From Dryas octopetala (taxonomy: Eukaryota > Streptophyta > Magnoliopsida > Rosales > Rosaceae): 64,000 nucleotides of DNA. Location of the stretch: assembly GCA_963921425.1 (NCBI GenBank), contig OY992836.1, positions 689,501 to 753,500 on the forward strand, written 5' to 3'. Below are positions 35,790 to 48,035 of the stretch, one piece after another; the first letter of the stretch is position 1; the number at the start of each line of letters is the position of its first letter. The position numbers and the translations under genes are program-made. The notes under the pieces were generated by a model. That model was not told the origin of the DNA and ran no database searches. It saw nothing but the letters and a program-made list of their open reading frames with translations.

Positions 35790-38723
35790 TGTAACGACCC
35801 GACCCAAATTTTCACTAGAAATTTAAATTTTTATTTAACTATGTTTTTAAGAGATTTTTTTTAAGGTGTGGAGTTGCATTTTTAAGATTTTGAGATTTAT
35901 TTGAAAAATAAAAAGGTTTTGACTTAATTGTTAATTTTCGTTTTAATTTGGGTTTGACCCAAAGTTGACTTTTAAAATAAATGAGATTTCGATTTTGACT
36001 TCGGGTTCGTTAGATAGGTTTCGAGCCCACGATTTCATAGACACGTAGCACGCGTCGATCCGAGTTACGGTTTGAAAGTTATGGGCGTTTAAAACGAGGG
36101 GCAATTTCGTAAAATGACAAATTGGGGTTTAAAAATCAGATTTTCTAGAAATTTCTCTCTCTCTAGAACATTCTCTCTCTCCTTTATATCTCTCTCTCCC
36201 CGCACTCTCTCTCTCTCTCTGTCTTCACTCCACCCCCGCACCCTCTCCCCTGCGCGCACCAGCCCAGCCATCCCCACTCACCTCGCCATCGACCACCACT
36301 CGCCAACCAGGCCCCTGGCTCCGGCGAGCTTCCCCCCAGGCGCCGACCACCCCCCGGCCTCCTCTCTCCCTGAGTTCTCTCTCTCCCCCTTTCCTCTGTG
36401 CGCGACCAGCTCAGCCCAACCCAGCCCGGTCAATTCCGGCCACTACCCGACCTCTCCAGGCCACCGGCGAGCCCCCAGCAACCTCCCCCTTGCAGCCCAG
36501 CCCCCACACGCGCGAGAACGAGGCCAGAGGAAGCCAGCCCGCCGCCACTGTTCGCCGGATTCCGGCCAAATCTCAGCTCCTTCCGTCCCTGTTTTTGGTG
36601 AGATTTCTTCCCCTTCCTTTGGGCTTTCATCTTCCTAAACTGATGTTGATTAAATTCGAGTATATGGGAATTTGAAATATCTGGGTTTTTGAAGCCATTT
36701 CGGGTTTTCTTTAATTTTCTGGTTAGAGGGCTATTTTTGTTGTTTTGTTTAGCAAATTTCATCCCTAGGAACCTCTAGTGTGGTTTAAGATTGAAGGGTT
36801 GATTGGGTTGAGAAATTTTACAATTTTTGGCTAAAAATGGGTGAAGGGCAGCCACTTTGTGCGCCACTGAATGTGATTCCGAAACCCCCCACTGCCATTC
36901 GTGAATTAAGGACTATTTTGGGCATTTGTGGAGTGGGTTGTTGAGCATGTCTACGTGAGTGTGTTTGGAGAAGCCAAAGTTGTCCGTAAGTTTAATTTTG
37001 AACGTCGTAAATCGTCGAGTTAGAACGAGTGTTGGGTGTGACGTTAAGTTAAGCACACATTTATATTTAAGTGCCTTGTGTCGGAACTAATTATATTTCG
37101 TCGATTTTCTATTTTATAGGCGAGACGACCGCGGCTCGAAACGATTCGGCGGAGGATCGGAGCTAGGATTCTCACTGTGAGTGGACTTTTGTTTTAAAAA
37201 CATTTTGTTTACTTTATGGTTGAATTTATTTGCTTATCCCGAGTTTTATTTGAGTATGGCTTGAGTTAAAATAATTTGGGGTTGAATTTGTTATAAATGA
37301 TTATGATTTTCAAAGTTTATATTTCCGTTAGTTTGATTAATGTCCTTACTTTAAGTCTTATTAAATCATTTTTCATATGAAATTGATGAACTAATTTGGT
37401 TTTAAGGGTCGATAGGGATATACGATTTCAAACGTGATTTATACAAGAAATTATTGAAAGTAAATTGATTTCAAAGTTTTGAGTAAGCCTTGAGTTGATA
37501 GCGAAATGTGTGATAATCTCATTGGGATTCTTCATTTTTGAGAAATTATTTGGCGTGGCATTGAGATATTATGAATGGTTTTATGTATATTAAATTTATT
37601 TGAAATAATATACTTGGGAGTATTTATTTAAGTTTTGAAGGAAAGTTTCAATAATATTTTATTTCAATGAGAAAATGATTTTATGATTTGGTTATGAGAG
37701 ATGGCTTTCAAACCGCCTTTGCAGTACCCTCCAGGTTATCAGATAAATAGGTCTTTGGGACCCATCACGGCACACATATAGGCTTTGGGCCGTGTGTCGG
37801 GATGCTTCGCCGTTTGGGGGCTGCTCTGCGTGCACGTACGACCAGGTTTGCCTGCACGTGCCGATTTTATTCGCACGTGTGTATGGCCAGGATATTGCCT
37901 GCACGTGTTGGATTTACTCCACGCGTGTGTATGGCCAGGATATTGCCTGCCTGTGCGATGCAGGAATTCCGCACAGGTGTATGGCCAGGATTATTTAAGG
38001 GTATATAGCATGGTGGAAAACGAATTTGGTTATTCTCAGAAATTATTAAATATGTTTTTAAGTGAGGGATTTCTTTTCAATTCTATCAAGGTTGTTGTTG
38101 CGATGTTTTACGGTTCGTTTGTTTTAAGAAATTGTTATCTTGAGAAAATATATATTTGTTTTATGGGATTCTTTAAGTTTAAGTAAACTTTATGGTTTTA
38201 AAACTGGGGGATTTCAGAGAGTGACGTGAGGTCTTAGTGCTAAATGTGGTTTTGAAGGATTTTCTGAAACAAGAAGTTTACTTTATTCTCGTTTTCATTA
38301 AACTGTCCACTCACTGAGTTTGTCTCACGGTTTATCTCGTTTTGTTTTAAATTGTCCCCCCAGGTAATAGCTTTGGTGGAGGTCGAGCCAAACAGGTCGA
38401 GGCAGTTACATCCATCTCTCAAGTCGGACCCTGTAGGCGCCGGTTAATATTATTGCAAAAATTCCTTGTATTAGGATAGTGGCTCTGATGATCACACTTA
38501 AAATTCTTAGATGGTTTTTCTTTGAAATTGTTGGGTCTGAGACCCTATTTTGGTTGTGGTAGAGGTGGTTGCTGTATAGAAGTGCTTTTAACAGGTATAA
38601 AATTTCTGGGTTAGTCCATTTTCAGGGGAGGTTCTGCCGAATTTTCGGTAGGATTTTCCTTGAATTTGGATTCCCGCAGGACCTCTCCGGGTTTCAGGGT
38701 GGAATTCGGGGGCTGTCATGTCA
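35790..38723 (+). repeat. 5' LTR of gag-only element B
   Basis: A 2934-bp L1-family LTR with a CT tract near 36155-36220, GC-rich leader to about 36600, the cggcggaggatcgg block near 37150, tandem array (37879-37990) and a ccccccag site at 38363. Confidence 0.95.
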
Positions 38724-38739
38724 ACTTGGTATCAGAGCA
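38724..38739 (+). promoter_or_regulatory. Primer-binding site of gag-only element B
   Basis: The sequence acttggtatcagagca follows the LTR directly and contains a perfect tggtatcagagc for initiator methionine tRNA. Confidence 0.9.
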
Positions 38740-38817
38740 TTAGGTTTTAGATTCCTCAATTCTGCACTAAATGTGCATCCCCATTATTGATAAAAGTTTG
38801 GTTTTATTATAGGTATT

Positions 38818-40137
38818 ATGCCTCCTCGACGACGTGGCCGACCACCGGGGACCCACCATAGGGTAGCAGAAGGTGTCGATGAGACGACACAGGGTTTCGA
38901 GCAATCTATTGATAGGCTAGCTGAGGCAGTGACTACTGCTGTTCGTACTAGGGCATTTCCTGAGGGAGAGTACAGCATTGAGCGTGCCTGTAAGCTCGGG
39001 GCCTCAAATTTTTCGGGTACTTCGGATCCCAGTGAGGCTAACGAGTGGATGATACAACTCGAGAGGATCTTTGAGGTCATGGGATGCCCCGATGACCGGA
39101 AGTTAGTCTTGGCTACCTTCTTGCTCGTGGGTGACGCTTATCATCGGTGGGATTCCGAGCGTTTAGGACTCACCGCGGCGGAGATCACTTGGGACAGATT
39201 TTGAAGAGTCTTTTACGAGAAGTACTATCCGCGGGTTTATTGTGATGAGAAGAGGGCCGAATTCCTAAGGCTTAGACAGGGATCTATGTCAGTAGCAGAG
39301 TATGAGAGGAAATTCACTGAGCTTTCCAGGTTTTGCCCAGCACTTGTGGCAGACGAGGCAGATAGATGCTCGAGATTTGAGGAGGGTTTGAGAGACTCTA
39401 TTCGCACGGTGGTTACCGCAGCTAACCACTCTACTTTTAGTTCTTTGAGGGATGCTGCTATGAGGGTCGAAAGGTCTTTATCTGATCGAAGTAAAGGCAA
39501 GGCGAGGCGTCGTCATTTTCAGAGTACCTCGATGGGTGGCCCCAGTCAGGGACCATCCAAGAAAGGCAGTTTCAGTTCAAGTTCTTCAGGAAGTGGTGGT
39601 TTCAGAGGAGCTAGACATGACTCAGGGGGTAGTCAAGGTTCTGGACACAGTCATAGTTCTCATTATCAGTCAGCGGGTAGCTCAGCTCGTAGCACAGCAC
39701 GTTTGAGTGGATCTCAGGGTAGTCAGATTCGTGGGACAGGTCGTCCTCTGTGTAGTTCTTGTGGCAGATATCATGATGGGATGTGTCATATGGGCAATCC
39801 TGGGTGTTATCATTGTGGACAGACGGGCCATTTTATGAGGGAGTGCCCGATACTACAACTGGTTGATGGAGGATCTTCGGGATCGGCCCCCCAACAGGGA
39901 CAGACTTCAGGGGCCCAGAGTCAGGGGCAGAGAGCAGTGGAGACTGCGGGTGCTACGTCTAGTAGTGGTGCCCAGTCCAGCCATGGCAGTAGAGGTGGAG
40001 GACAGCAGAGTGGTCAGCCAGGACGCCCTAGAGCCCAGGGCAGAGTTTTCGCCATGACGCAGCAGGATACTTTGGCTTCACCGGACGTCATCATGGGTAC
40101 GTTATCTATCTTTGGGCATAATGCAATATTTTTATAG
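38818..40137 (+). pseudogene. gag: gypsy gag gene, copy B, with the first residues of protease
   Basis: Starts at MPPRRRGRPPGTHH and follows copy A domain by domain: Retrotrans_gag, a Ser/Gly/Gln-rich linker and the CCHC knuckle CYHCGQTGHFMREC. Coding similarity ends in the same protease start (GTLSIFGHNAIFL) as copy A. The gene is a fossil with about one break. Confidence 0.92.
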
Positions 40138-40563
40138 ACTTTGGAAATACACACACTTTTGCGTATCACGTATTATTGTTTTGATTGTCGATTAGAGATA
40201 AACTTTCTCGATTTGTGGGTTAGAGTGGTTTTCAAATGATTTAAAGGTTTTAAATTGATTTACTTCGTAATGATATTATCCCTGAAAACTTTATCTAGGG
40301 TTTGGCGTTTCAATCACATTTTCAAGTTTTTATTTTTGAGGCTTACTTAATTTATTTAGGTTCGTTGTGGAGCGATTTCCTGAGTTTAAATATCCTTGGT
40401 TTTCTCGAACGGAAGGAAATGTCAAAATTCACGCATATTTCAACGTATGGTTGTTGAAAGGAGGTTTGATTTGATGGGTGATAACAAGTTTGCAACTACA
40501 ATTCACTTACATGAAAATTTTCTGCTAAATTTCGAGGACGAAATTTTTGTAAGGGGGGAAGGT

Positions 40564-43491
40564 TGTAACGACCCGACCCAAATTTTCACTAGAAATTTAA
40601 ATTTTTATTTAACTATGTTTTTAAGAGATTTTTTTTAAGGTGTGGAGTTGCAGTTTTAAGATTTTGAGATTTATTTGGAAAATAAAAAGGTTTTGACTTA
40701 ATTGTTAATTTTCGTTTTAATTTGGGTTTGACCCAAAGTTGACTTTTAAAATAAATGAGATTTCGATTTTGACTTCGGGTCCGTTAGATAGGTTTCGAGC
40801 CCACGATTTCATAGACACGTAGCACGCGTCGATCCGAGTTACGGTTTGAAAGTTATGGGCGTTTAAAAAGAGGGGCAATTTCGTAAAATGACAAATTGGA
40901 GTTTAAAAATCAGATTTTCTAGAAATTTCTCTCTCTCTAGAACATTCTCTCTCTCCTTTATATCTCTCTCTCCCCGCACTCTCTCTCTCTGTCTTCACTC
41001 CACCCCCGCACCCTCTCCCCTGCGCGCACCAGCCCAGCCATCCCCACTTACCTCGCCGTCGACCACCACTCGCCGACTAGGCCCCTGGCTCCGGCGAGCT
41101 TCCCCCCAGGCGCTGACCACCCCCTGGCCTCCTCTCTCCCCGAGTTCTCTCTCTCCCCCTTTCCTCAGTGCGCGACCTGCTCAGCCCAACCCAACCTGGT
41201 CAATTTCGGCCACTACCCAACCTGCCCAGGCCACCGGCGAGCCCCCAGCAACCTCCCCCTTGCAGCCCAGCCCCCAAACGCGCGAGAACGAGGCCAGAGG
41301 AAGCCAGCCCGCCACCACTGTTCGCCGGATTCCGGCCAAATCTCAGCTCCTTCCGTCCCTGTTTTTGGTGAGATTTCTTCCCCTTCCTTTGGGCTTTCAT
41401 CTTCCTAAACTGATGTTGATTAAATTCGAGTATATGGGAATTTGAAATATCTGGGTTTTTGAAGCCATTTCGGGTTTTCTTTAATTTTCTGGTTAGAGAG
41501 CTATTTTTGTTGCTTTGTTTAGCAAATTTCATCCCTATGAACCTCTAGTGTGGTTTATGATTGAAGGGTTGATTGGGTTGAGAAATTTTACAATTTTTGG
41601 CTAAAAATGGGTGAAGGGCAGCCACTTTGTGCGCCACTGAATGTGATTCCGAAACCCCCCACTGCCATTCGTGAATTAAGGACTATTTTGGGCATTTGTG
41701 GAGTGGGTTGTTGAGCATGTCTACGTGAGTGTGTTTGGAGAAGCCGAAGTTGTCCGTAAGTTTAATTTTGAACGTCGTAAATCGTCGAGTTAGAACGAGT
41801 GTTGGGTGTGACGTTAAGTTAAGCACACATTTATATTTAAGTGCCTTGTGTCGGAACTAATTATATTTCGTCGATTTTCTATTTTATAGGCGAGACGACC
41901 GCGGCTCGAAACGATTCGGCGGAGGATCGGAGCTAGGATTCTCACTGTGAGTGGACTTTTGTTTTAAAAACATTTTGTTTACTTTATGGTTGAATTTATT
42001 TGCTTATCCCCAGTTTTATTTCAGTATGGCTTGAGTTAAAATAATTTGGGGTTGAATTTGTTATAAATGATTATGATTTTCAAAGTTTATATTTCCGTTA
42101 GTTTGATTAATGTCCTTACTTTAAGTCTTATTAAATGATTTTTCATATGAAATTGATGAACTAATTTTGTTTTAAGAGTCGATTGGATATACGATTTCAA
42201 ACGTGATTTATACAAGAAATTATTGAAAGTAAATTGATTTCAAAGTTTTGAGTAAGCCTTGAGTTGATAGCGAAATGTGTGATAATCTCATTGGGATTCT
42301 TCATTTTTGAGAAATTATTTGGCGTGGCATTGAGATATTATGAATGGTTTTATGTATATTAAATTTATTTGAAATAATATACTTCGGAGTATTTATTTAA
42401 GTTTTGAAGGAAAGTTTCAATAATATTTTATTTCAATGAGAAAATGATTTTATGATTTGGTTATGAGAGATGGTTTTCAAACCGCCTTTGCAGTACCCTC
42501 CAGGTTATCAGATAAATAGGTCTTTGGGACCCATCACGGCACACATATAGGCTTTGGGCCGTGTGTCGGGATGCTTCGCCGTTTGGGGGCTGCTCTGCGT
42601 GCACGTACGACCAGGTTTGCCTGCACGTGCCGATTTTATTCGCACGTGTGTATGGCCAGGATATTGCCTGCACGTGTTGGATTTACTCCACGCGTGTGTA
42701 TGGCCAGGATATTGCCTGCCTGTGCGATGCAGGAATTCCGCACAGGTGTATGGCCAGGATTATTCACGGTATATAGCATGGTGGAAAACGAATTTGGTTA
42801 TTCTCAGAAATTATTAAATATGTTTTTAAGTGAGGGATTTCTTTTTAATTCTATCAAGGTTGTTGTTGCGATGTTTTACGGTTCGTTTGTTTTAAGAAAT
42901 TGTTATATTGAGAAAATATATATTTGTTTTATGGGATTCTTTAAGTTTAAGTAAACTTTATGGTTTTAAAACTGGGGGATTTCAGAGAGTGACGTGAGGT
43001 CTTAGTGCTAAATGTGGTTTTGAAGGATTTTCTGAAACAGGAAGTTTACTTTATTCTCGTTTTCATTAAACTGTCCACTCACTGAGTTTGTCTCACGGTT
43101 TATCTCGTTTTGTTTTAAATTGTCCCCCCAGGTAATAGCTTTGGTGGAGGTCGAGCCAAACAGGTCGAGGCAGTTACATCCATCTCTCAAGTCGGACCCT
43201 GTAGGCGCCGGTTAATATTATTGCAAAAATTCCTTGTATTAGGATAGTGGCTCTGATGATCACACTTAAAATTCTTAGATGGTTTTTCTTTGAAATTGTT
43301 GGGTCTGAGACCCTATTTTGGTTGTGGTAGAGGTGGTTGCTGTATAGAAGTGCTTTTAACAGGTATAAAATTTCTGGGTTAGACCATTTTCAGGGGAGGT
43401 TCTGCCGAATTTTCGGTAGGATTTTCCTTGAATTTGGATTCCCGCAAGACCTCTCCGGGTTTCAGGGTGGAATCCGGGGGCGGTCCTGTCA
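40564..43491 (+). repeat. 3' LTR of gag-only element B
   Basis: A 2928-bp copy of the 5' LTR. The purine tract aaggggggaagg lies just before it at 40551-40562. The tandem array is at 42648-42760. Confidence 0.95.
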
Positions 43492-43559
43492 CCAAAACAC
43501 TTGTACTTTAAACTCACACCATACTTGTACCCATACCGTAGACAATGTCCTGGCCACAA

Positions 43560-43890
43560 TCCCACGCACGGGCAGGCTCACATCCTGGCCACAATCTCGT
43601 ACGGATGACCCTTCCGCACGAGCAGGCTCGTATCCTGGCCACAATCTCGTACGGATGACCCTTCCGCACGAGCAGACTCGTATCCTGGCCACAATCTCAT
43701 ACGGAGGGGTCACTCCGCACGAGCAGGCTCGTATTCTGGCCACAATCTCGTACGGATGATCACTCCGAACGAGCAGGCTCGTATCCTGGCCACAATCTCG
43801 TACGAAGGGGTCACTTCGCACAAGCAGGCTCGTATCCTGGCCACAATCTCGTACGGAGGGGTCACTCCGCACAAGCAGGCTCGTATAATC
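43560..43890 (-). repeat. Tandem array in the L2 LTR, about six units
   Basis: Units of about 58-60 bases recur, each with gcaggctcgta, tcctggccacaatctcgtac and ggatgaccc or ggggtcact. The L2 copy at 59937-62964 has only about three units (61840-62030). The ggccaggat phrase is shared with the 48-bp array of family L1. Confidence 0.9.
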
Positions 43891-45711
43891 GGTACATGCA
43901 CTAACACAGCTGTCGTTAAATACTCTTAAGTCTCTACTCATTTTTAAAATAAAAGGTTAAACATTTTTCCATTCTTTTCAAAACTCTCCTTAACAATCCA
44001 ACTCATCAAAAAGGTTGCTTCTCCTCAAATCACAACGTTCTCGAAACTAACTCATAACCTTCATTGTTTTACCGAATACTAATGCCCCTTGAAATTTCTT
44101 TTCAGATTCACCTCTACATATGCATCACCATCAACGCTTGCTGTCATAAAATTTATTCCTTGAACATTTATTCTCCACCCACAAAACCATTCAACATGGA
44201 AAGTCAGCCTCTTAATTATCACTCAAAGTTTACTCCGAGCTATGCCGAATCCCTTCCGAAACTAATTCTTGCTCATGACTCCTCATTTGTTTACCACTCA
44301 AATCATACCAAATACTTCCGCCAAAAGTAACTTGATTATTCTGTAAGATAATTACCTAATCATTTTTAATTTATCCTCGACAATAAGTATTTCTTCCCTA
44401 ATCCAGCAATTATTCTCGGACAACCCTAAACTCCTAAATAATTTCCTAGCCTCAAATCCTCATCAAATCATCATCATGATCCAAATTCTACACTTAGCCT
44501 TCCTACCATAAGATGACAAACACACAAAAACAGACAATTCATTAATGGTACTCTACATTAAAAATCGATAAGTTTCACTAACAGTTTGACCGCGTGAAAA
44601 GACCGAAGTGCCCTTCACGGCGCCATTACTCGGATGTCAAATCCGGCAGCATAACGGCATTAGGGATAAGATTTCCCGAGCCTGTGTACCTGTTAAGACC
44701 AGACAACCAACAAATACAATTCAGAAACACAATTGGGCCACTGACGACCGGAACGGGTGGCTGCCACCACACGCGGTGGCTTCCCGACTTAAAACAGTAC
44801 CCAAAACACACAGAGACTCACCCATGGGCTTTGGATGACTGGCCAAAGGCCAAAAATCAACAATCTCAACCATCGGCACAACCCAACGCGGCGGGACTCG
44901 TGGTGGTCCGTGGTGGTCAACCTGAGTCGACGGCCAAAACTCGCCGAAAATGGCCAAAATTGACGGCGGAAGCCGGCGACTGACTTGGCTTCCCGAGCTC
45001 ATTGCTCCGTCGTGGAGCCTCGTATGGACGAACGGAGGCCATGGCTAGACTCACCATGACGAGGGGAACAAAGCCAGTAGGTCCGGCCATCCAATTTCTG
45101 CCGGAACAGTGAAATTGCGGTGGTACAGCTGCATCCCTTGTGGCGTCGAATCTTCGTCGTGGAGCGTTACCGGCGTGAGGGAAGGGCATGGAAAGACTCG
45201 CCGTGGCCTGGGGAAGAGAACCCAGGTGGTCCGGCGCCGCAACTCCGTCGGAAAACACAGATCGCCAACGAGGACATCTTCTCTGTCTCGCGTCATTTCT
45301 CCGTCGACGATGGTCGCCGGAGCAAGGGGAGGCCAGGGGAAGGAGGAGGGAGGGATGGCGATGGCAGGGAGCCAAAGCTCGATCCCAGTTGCCGCCGCAC
45401 GCGCCCACACGCGCCGGTGGCAGTGGCGGCGAGAGTGAGAGAGTGAGACACGCAGGAGAAGGAGAGGATCGGGGAGAGAGGAGAGAGAATGTCCAGAAAT
45501 TTCTGGATTTTGGGTATTTAAAACCCACTCCTACAAAATTACAAATTTGCCCTTTCCTTCAAATGCTCGCATCTTTCAAACTATAACTCTATTTTATACG
45601 TGTTTCGTGTCTACAAACTCGTAGACTCGAGATCTATCAAACGGACCCAAGGTCAAAGACAAAAGTCCATTAGTTTTAAAAGTCAACTTTGGGTCGGGTC
45701 CTTTCAACAAC

Positions 45712-46003
45712 AAGGAAGCCGTCAGATGCAAGACAAAAGCAACAATCTGGAAAATGCAAAGTGTTGGTACAATTTCGATTCATAGGAAGTTGTGGCTGAA
45801 GGACGCATTTCATCAACAGACCCAAGGAAGAACATATCACACACCTCTTGGGCGTGATTGTTGGAAGGTATGGGTTCATGACGTGCTCAATGAACAACAC
45901 CTTTATATAGGGCCACATATGAATTCAAATGGTTTGGTGAAGCTATATGCAGTACAGTTGTATGACCAAAAAGCTCTATCAAATTTTTGTAGTAAAGTTA
46001 TTT
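45712..46003 (+). pseudogene. Transposase_24-type gene, last exon after the LTR insertion
   Basis: The translation continues the family's C-terminal part: EVVAEGRISSTDP, then TYHTPLGRDCWKVWVHDVLN, followed by LYIGPHMNSNGLVKLYAVQ, ending at a stop near 46003. The family normally has a similar stretch (VVAEGRWSS..., then RVWVD...). One stop and one frame change lie near 45780. The exon began at an acceptor at 34891-34894 and is split by the L2 solo LTR. Confidence 0.65.
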
Positions 46004-46569
46004 AGCCCTAATTGTTCGTAAACGGAAGAGATATGGCTTTCTTTTAGGTATTTTTTCAGCCTTAATTGATATTTACTATGCCATAATTTCAGCCTCAGTT
46101 GAGATGCAATTTTCTTCTATTTTTCTTGTATTCAGTACAAACATACATGTCACTCCCCTTCTTACTCTCTCTTATTTTCTCAACTCTGTATGTTTGTAGT
46201 GGTGACCCCAAGATGGACTCGCTGCTACCCTATCTAAATTATATTATATTCAAAGCGGGATGGTTTTTTGCATCAGCTTGTGTTGTGATGGTGTTGTTGG
46301 TGTTAGTATAGTGAAGAACAAACTTGGCAAATAGGTTACGCACCAAATTTTGTAAGGCAAGGTGTCCAACTTCAATATTTTCTAATTTTCTTTCATATGA
46401 AGAATTGATGGGTGTTTAATTCTCTTAAATAAATTTCTATATATATATATATACATATTTTAGTTATCTTTTCATTGGGAATAACTTGTGATTGGTGAAT
46501 TAATGAGCTATATTTTTCTTATGGTATATAAGATTCATTGTGGATATAAATTTTGGTTGTAGCATAGGT

Positions 46570-46810
46570 CATGTTTGTAAATATAATTTTTTAAGAAAAT
46601 TTGTATAACAACGTGCGTGGCATGTCGTCAAAGGATTCACTACAACGCACATATGCACGCTGTCGAAACTATACTAAAACATGTGTGATGCACGTTGTTA
46701 ATTGTTCCAAAGTATTAACAACTGCGGATTTGACAGCGCGGGAGCTCACATTGTGAAAACGCTATAACAACGCAAAATGCATGTTGTTAAAGGGTTTTTT
46801 TCTTGTAGTG
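46570..46810. mobile_element. Right terminus of a second CACTA element
   Basis: Complemented, the end at 46810 reads CACTACAAGAAAAAAACCCT, a standard CACTA terminus. Inside it lie subterminal repeats around acaacgtgc, tgcacgttgtt and caacgcaaaatgca. The transposase-like gene ends about 0.8 kb upstream in a compatible position. I could not find a matching left terminus, which may have been lost near 32870. Confidence 0.75.
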
Positions 46811-47234
46811 AAACTTTTATTCAAATGCCTTTACAAAAACTAAGTAAAAGGGATATAAAACAGTGTGGATTCATAAACATATCAACAGTTCCAATAGTGA
46901 AAGACATTATATTCAAGTTTTAGTTTGCCACACAGTCACTGACATTGATTTTCTTATTTTCTACAATCAAATTTTGAACTGTGTTATTTTTTTTAAGACA
47001 TTCAACATCTAAAGTAGAATAATATGATACTGTCTTCAAGCTAGAAACACTAGCCTTTTGAAGTTGAAATATGTAAATTCTTTTCTTGTAACTTACATTC
47101 GAGCTCTGATACCATACTTACTCAATTAGAGATGTAGCAAATCCATCTGTAGCAAGTCCCAAACTATCCATGGGTAATTTGGACAATTCAAGAATCAATA
47201 TTCGAGCACAGACACGCATTGTGTCCATGCGCGC
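46811..47234 (-). other. Probable retrotransposon remnant with a primer-like site
   Basis: The complement of 47103-47114 is tggtatcagagc, the methionine-tRNA primer sequence, so a minus-strand element leader may lie to its left and LTR remnant to its right (continuing at 51518-51626 after the LTR insertion). No ends or genes are recognisable. Confidence 0.35.
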
Positions 47235-47628
47235 TGTAACGACCCGACCCAAATTTCAAGAGAAATTTAAATTTTTATTCGTAATGGTCATTTAGAGGTG
47301 TAGTGAGAAATTGAATTGTGAGACCTCGTATTTTTCAAAAATTTATTTTAAATATTTTGAGACTTTATTTTGAAAATAAAAAGGTTTTGGTTTAATTTTA
47401 AATTAAGTTTTAAATTGGGTTTGACCAAAGAGGTTGACTTTTTATTTAACGAGCTTTGGACTTCGAGTTTGTGCTTGTTGGATAGGTCTCGAGCCCATGA
47501 TTTCATTGACACGTAGCACGCGTCGATCCGAGTTACGATTTGAGAGATATGAGCATTTGAAGCGAGGGACAATTTTGTAAATTGACAAATTGGATTTAAA
47601 AAACCCAAAATCAGATTTTTTTAAAGGG

Positions 47629-47629
<1 letters not shown>

Positions 47630-47676
<47 letters not shown>

Positions 47677-47690
47677 TCTCTCTGTCTCAC
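47630..47690 (+). repeat. (CT)n microsatellite in the LTR
   Basis: About 60 bases of CT repeat with two g interruptions, at the same relative place as CT tracts in the other L1 and L2 LTRs. Confidence 0.95.
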
Positions 47691-48035
47691 TCTCTTTCTT
47701 CCCCAGTGTCTTTCTCTTTCTTTCCTTGACAGTTCTCTCTCTCTTCCTTCTCCTCTGTGTGCGCACGGCCTCACCACTGGAGGCAGTGGTCCGGCCACTT
47801 TCTCAGGGGCGCGAGGCCACCGGCGTGACCCCCAGGGGCCGGTCGTCCCTCCCCCAAGCCTCCTTTGGCTGATCACCTCCCCAGCGTGCAGAAATAGCTC
47901 AGAAAATCCAAGCTCCATCGCCGGCTTCCGCCGCCGATTCCAGCGTTTCCAGTAAAAATTGGTCATCGATCCAGTTTCGAAAATTGATCCTCTAGGCATT
48001 ATCAATGAGGCTCAAGACAATCCGACGGAGGATCG

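Larger units (their letters stand above)
35790..43491 (+). mobile_element. Gag-only Ty3/gypsy retrotransposon, copy B (both LTRs present)
   Basis: Structurally whole for its type: 5' LTR 35790-38723, primer site, gag, short non-coding tail, purine tract, 3' LTR 40564-43491, and a perfect 5-bp duplication CCAAA (35785-35789 and 43492-43496). The internal region is only 1840 bp and has no pol. The LTRs differ at about 1.5% by eye, giving roughly 0.6-1 million years. The gag frame is broken in about one place. It is nested in the L2 solo LTR, which is therefore older. Confidence 0.95.
34902..45706 (-). mobile_element. Solo LTR, family L2, split by gag-only element B
   Basis: Read on the minus strand it matches the L2 LTR at 59937-62964 from end to end. 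The outer parts are 34902-35789 and 43492-45706. A perfect 5-bp duplication ACAAC flanks it (34897-34901 and 45707-45711). No internal region or primer site adjoins it, so it is a solo LTR of about 3.1 kb. It holds a long tandem array (43560-43890), a GC-rich leader and a CT/GA-rich tract near 45430-45490. It landed inside the last exon of the transposase gene and was later hit by element B. Confidence 0.92.

Noticed and set aside
36114-36638. Long open frames in GC-rich LTR leaders (also 13592-13948, 28122-28574, 40888-41445, 44917-45528, 60116-60544)
   Set aside because: They appear on both strands and in several frames at once, are rich in Ser, Pro and Arg from CT and CpG content, start in CT tracts, and do not keep a common reading frame between LTR copies.
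43560-43890. CRISPR-like regular repeats
   Set aside because: Units are repeated end to end with no unique spacers, inside an LTR of a plant genome.
43489-43941. Open frames with repeated peptides such as CGQDTSLLVRSDP (also 61785-62042)
   Set aside because: They are translations of the LTR tandem array, whose unit length happens to stay open. Copy number differs and there is no protein-like context.
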